From Apteryx mantelli (lineage: Eukaryota; Chordata; Aves; Apterygiformes; Apterygidae): a DNA stretch of 64,000 nucleotides. Positions 59,371 through 64,000 of the stretch are shown here, in pieces. The stretch is taken from assembly GCF_036417845.1 (NCBI RefSeq), contig NC_089979.1, forward strand, positions 121,119,415 to 121,183,414, read 5' to 3'. A program made the position numbers and the translations under genes. The notes under the pieces were generated by a model, which was not told the DNA's origin, did not search any database, and saw only the letters and a list, made by a program, of their open reading frames with translations. How positions within the stretch are numbered: the first letter of the stretch is position 1; each line of letters opens with the position of its first letter.

Positions 59371-61479
59371 CTTCAGCACAGGAACCTTTGTGTCCCACAC
59401 TCAATTATGTTCTTTCAGGTTTCCATTAATCCCCTCCTCTTCCCAGCATCAGTGCTCTCAGGCCTTTCACCATGGATGTCTATGACTGCTAGGAACAAAT
59501 CACAGACACTGTTGAGATGTACTAATGCTTCTTGCAATGATAAAACAAAAGGACATGTATAATGCTTGGGAAAGGTGCATTACTGAGAACACTGAATTCT
59601 GAACTTCCTCCCTTTTCTTCCTCCCTTTGTTGATTAGATTCAGGGCAGGGAGCTGATCTGTACCTGTCTCAAGCTGAGGCAGTCCCTCTGCCTGAATGAT
59701 GACCTGAGGGGTTCAGGTCTAGTTTGCAGATACTGCCCATTCTGTCTATCACTTTCTTATTTTCCACCAGGAGAATCCATCCATGCCTGCCTTGTGATGT
59801 GGACAAGGAATATGCTGGAGGAGGAAACAAACTGACACCACTATCTCATTTTTTATAGGTTATAATTAACTGATGCTAAAAATGTTGCATGAATACTAGC
59901 AACCTGGATTCATTTCAAAGAGCGAGCCTAAAGATGAGAAACTTCATATTGTATTAATAATCTCTGAGGGCTATTGAATTAGAATCCTGCCTCATTGGAG
60001 TAAACAGAAATTTTTCCTTTAACTTCAGACTGTTTCCATTCAGGATTCTAGAAAACAACCAGAATTTTGCTCTGAATTAGATGGGTCCATGATTAAACAT
60101 TCATACTGCACAAAGCTGACCTGAATATGTTTATTTCAGAGATTTTTGAAGAGCTACCCAAGGACAGCATGGACTGCTCTGGGGCTGTATGGAGAACTGA
60201 ATTATATTTAACAACAGCAAATAAAGTCATAATGGTAATGAAAAACAAAAGGAGAGAAAAAATGCACTAGTTCTCAGAAATTCACCACAAGATAAAAGAA
60301 GAATCATGAAATGATCCCAGGTACCTCAGATGTATGTGAATAATGCATTGTGCCTAGCTTTTCCTACTAGAGGTTTTTCATTTAATATGTCCTTCATACC
60401 AGTGCTTTAGAATTAATTTATATTCCACAGGGTCAAACATCAACTTTTCAACTTCAGCAACAACAATTTAACTTGGCAACACACTTACTGTCCTTCAGCT
60501 CTGCAACTGTTTGTTAGATTCAAATGAAATACAGGGAAAGGGAGGGTTTTTATTTTTGTTGTACAAAACACAATCAAATTCCATTTACACTGAGGTTTTA
60601 GAAGCCTGCATGCATTTAGTCAGCATAATGCTGCTGATGTGTACAAATACAAGAAAGTCTTCTCCACCAGGAACAGACACGTACTTGTGACTGGCTTTCT
60701 TGATCACCTGGTGGCAGCTGCTAGGTTTCTGAAGTGTGTTAGCTCACCTGTAGCTGATGCTCTTTTTTAAAAAAAAAGCCCTCAGAAGGAAGCCTCTTAG
60801 AGCTACATTGCTGTGTTTTACTTGCCTTTGTGTTTCCCTGGATGACATTTGGGGATACTTCCAATATGTGGTGGGTGACAGTCCTTCCAACATCCAGTGA
60901 AAATTGAAATGGAGAGGATGTGTCCACCTGGAAATGAAGGGATCCACCACTAATGCTTTAAGCAAAGCCATTCCACGTGAGTATCTGCTTCTCTGAGAAG
61001 ATATCTACCATCACAGATGAATGTATGTAGCCCGTAACATGCAGGTTTTGATGATGGCACACACATGCCTCTTTTAATCATAAGCTTCCTAATGGTAAAA
61101 CCAATGGTTTTAACTCACAGACAGCTCTGCAAAATCACAGGCTTGTGCAGGTCTCATTTTTGAAGCTCTGCCCTGGCTCATGTCTCCAAGCAGTGCACTG
61201 GCTATATACTAAGTGAAATCATGACTTCAGTGAAGCAAATGGCAAAAGCTTCTGTTGACTACAACAGGGTCTTGATGTTATTGTCCACATGGAACACATC
61301 AGTAAGCAGCCAGGTCATCCATAAAGGTATTCTTGAAATAAGATGGGGATATCTGCTGCGTGTGGATGATTGGTACAGTGGGCCCATGGGGAAGATCCTT
61401 AGACAGCAAGACATTGTCCACTTCTTGTCAGGCCCCTCAGTGCACTAATAGACTTTATTGGCCCTGAGCAGCCTCACCT
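59371..61479. other. gene-free spacer
   Basis: Ordinary AT-rich sequence. I see no gene, repeat array or RNA gene in it. Confidence 0.5.
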
Positions 61480-61940
61480 GGGACCCCCACCCACACTTTC
61501 TGCCCACAAGCCCTGGGGCCCCATTTAAGTTCAGTCTTGGGCACCCAGCCTAGCTATGTTGTAGGTGTGCCTGTCCTCAGCCCTGCCTCTGGTTGTGTCT
61601 CCTGGATGGACCTTGGCCCTGTGCTGCAGGTAGCCTACCTCCTGGATGGACCCCTTGGTTGTATGCTGCAGCTTGTCTCCAGCCCTGACTTTGGCCCTGT
61701 CTCCTTTTGCTCCTGCCTGGAGTCCCTGGTTGGGCCCTGGGCCTGGTTCATCACTTGCTGTGTCTGAGGCTGCCAAGGGACCCCACTACCAGCCCCCAGC
61801 TCTGCCTGCCATGGTGACCCTGTGGGATGCTGCACCGTTGGTGAGGGTGCGGCCTGCACTGGGGTCACCCTCAGCTTCCAGCTCGCCTTCCCTTAAGGAG
61901 CAGCTGGCCCTCGCTGACATGTCTGGAGAAACTTGGAAGT
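61480..61940. repeat. second GC-rich block with about 40-bp degenerate internal repeats
   Basis: TCCTGGATGGACC starts at 61600 and again at 61640, each followed about 20 bp later by TGCTGCAG. Flanking CAGCCCTG and TTGGCCCTGT segments also recur. Frames on both strands are composition artefacts. The origin is not recognised. Confidence 0.5.
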
Positions 61941-64000
61941 CAGTGTCTTAATTAAAATTAGGCTAACTAGTCCTTAAATTGTTTTCTATGCCTTGCTATT
62001 ACTGCCATGTAACTGGCTCCCCAGGTCACTTATTACCATTCTGTTTGCAGATGATGTGACTGGGACATTCACCAGCAGATGTGGATCCAAAGTGGTTTCC
62101 ACATGAATGTTCCTATGCTGCTCCTTCTCCCAAATGTGTTTGCACATCAGTCCCAGTCTCTTAACTTTTACAAATATTCAAATGCCAGGAGATCTCCAAT
62201 ATGAATGTTCATAGGAGAAGAAAAAAAGATCAAAGCACTATGAGTGAAAATTACACTGCAGTTAACATGCAATGTAACAATAAGACAAAAGAATTACTTT
62301 GATATATGTATTGTGTTACTCAGCTGAACCATTAGCATGAATTTTCAGAAGCAACATCCTCAGGTCACAGTTTTTTAACACTGATCTGGATCAGGAAGTC
62401 AGGGTAGCTATTGGTCCATTTTTAGGTACTGAACACATGTGACTTCTATGAAGTTTGGCACTGATGCTTACTTTTTCTGCTGCATTGCTGATTATTCATT
62501 CTTCTCACAGAAGTAAACAGTCTTAGGTGATTCTGGACTGTTTCCAGTTAGCTGGCCTCTTGAACTAGAATTTTATCTTCACAAAACATGGAAACCAAAA
62601 ACTTTGGGAATTCCAGATTCTGTTTAGTAAGTACACAAAAACCCACCAGCTGTGCACTGCCACTTTTAGTGACCTTTATCTAAACAAAATGCAGAAATCC
62701 TGCAAGAGCAGGGAACAAACATCTCCTGCAACCTGGTGTGCTTGCATAGCTGGTAGGTGGCAGTGAATCAATCACCTAATCACCAAAGATTAGATTGTAC
62801 TCCAAAATTAGTTTGGAAATGATGGGAAGTTTCATTTCTTACGGGTGTGTAAATGTGGATTTTATTATAAGCTGAACATTAAGTCTGTTCAGTGGAAAAA
62901 ATACTGCATGATTTCCATATGAAAGACTACCTCAGAAAAAAGTAAGCCCTTCAGAATCAAGAAACATTTTGTTCCTGAAACATAATATACGTTATTCTCT
63001 GAATCCTAATTTATAAACAAGAAATGAAAGATACCACTAAATGACCTTCAGTATTTGGAAGAAAGTTTTTCCTGTTGCCCTTTGTAGAAGGGTTGTCATT
63101 CCTGTGTCCAGATCTGGTCCTGAAGACAGTGAATGCATGTGCCTGTATACATGATAATACGTGCAATGCAGTACTGTGGGTAATGTTAGAGGTACTGTGA
63201 ACTGGTACCTGTGGATCCTATAATGGGGCTTAAGATCCTTATTGTCCACATTCTGGTGGTGGTGATGGGTTAGCATGAGATGATTTGTCTGGGCCCTGTC
63301 ATCTGTCCCAATTATCTTCTCTGGGGATTTTCCATTTCAGAAACACAAGGCAGCAGCTACTGGTCACCCTAACCTGAGGCGTTTGCTGTTCCGTATATGG
63401 TGATAGTTCATTTCCATCTTCTCTTTCCCAGGTTTGCTTGACCTAGTGTGAAAACTCAGATAGCATTATATGACTGGGCTTTTACCAGCTGCTTGCTCTT
63501 AAAAGGATGTAGCTTAGCATAAACTCTAGTCACTTCCCATTTTGGGAAAGGGGATACTCAGGAAGCTGGTGAGGTGGGAAGAAGGGTATTTTACATCTTT
63601 TTCTGTGATTCGCAGTGGTTTCACTAAACAGCAGCACTGGCTGAAAACCTTCAAAAGTAGTTCAGCAAAAATTACCAACATTCAAGGAATTTTTCACCCT
63701 TCAAGTATACAACATAGAAGAGTGTATTTTTAAGCATAACCACTTGAATAATATTTCTGACAATGCTTATGAAAAATAAGATCACACATCTTTTCTTATT
63801 GTCATAGACAGTGTAATTTTTAGGAAAAGGAGGACATTTGTTGAAGAAGGAGGGGAAAAAAAAGGATGGCTAGATAAGTTAGCTAAGATTGACCAATTCC
63901 TTTGAATAACTTGATGGTGCCTTTTTCTAATCACCCAGGTGAGAAGCCTGCCTGCCTCAGGATCTTCTTGCTATCTCATCCAGGTCACAGATGTACTCCT
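61941..64000. other. right-end gene-free sequence
   Basis: No exon or repeat family recognised. Only short frames without known motifs. Confidence 0.5.

Noticed and set aside
61531-61951. Overlapping frames on both strands
   Set aside because: GC-rich repetitive block; frames are open in several registers at once.
35000-64000. A third acid-phosphatase copy upstream of gene A
   Set aside because: I looked for RHG, WQPIPVH and LPPY-type segments on the minus strand and found none.
1-64000. CRISPR arrays, tRNA or rRNA genes, operons
   Set aside because: No spaced direct repeats, cloverleaf or rRNA signatures seen. The sequence is eukaryotic.

Overview
The window looks like vertebrate nuclear DNA from a sauropsid, most likely a bird. 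The evidence is widely spaced exons with GT/GC-AG introns, low repeat content, and several CR1 LINE 3' ends. The CR1 at about 58.2 kb matches the avian type as I remember it (from memory, no search run). No prokaryotic features are present.

The main content is two tandem histidine-acid-phosphatase genes on the minus strand, both closest to prostatic/lysosomal acid phosphatase (ACP3/ACP2). Gene A (34768 down to 19343) is complete: ten coding exons, an open frame of 376 codons, a signal peptide and a stop. Gene B (from 10782 downward) shows exons 1-4 only and runs off the left edge. Exons 1-4 have identical lengths in the two genes (114, 96, 87 and 153 bp) with the same splice phases, so they are duplicates.

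Gene A appears to be an intact but catalytically dead member. The RHGxRxP motif reads RHGDDTP, the catalytic HD pair reads HA, and the phosphate-binding Arg in the YIRSTD segment is Gln. Gene B keeps RHGDRTP but shares the Arg-to-Gln change. Gene A also has two apparent GC-AG introns, one with an overlapping GT donor 4 nt away. Its stop codon lies two codons before a perfect donor at the place where ACP2 and the membrane form of ACP3 splice to a transmembrane exon.

Layout: 1-1593, the 3' end of a broken gammaretrovirus-like endogenous retrovirus (plus strand), antisense in gene B intron 4; 2024-10782, gene B exons 4-1; 10783-19342, intergenic, with a small hAT-like element; 19343-34768, gene A, with two old CR1 fragments in intron 2; 34769-64000, a gene-poor stretch upstream of gene A with CR1 fragments, a pentamer microsatellite, two GC-rich blocks and one unexplained 184-codon frame. 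In mammals the ACP3 neighbours are CPNE4 and DNAJC13; I could not recognise an exon of either.
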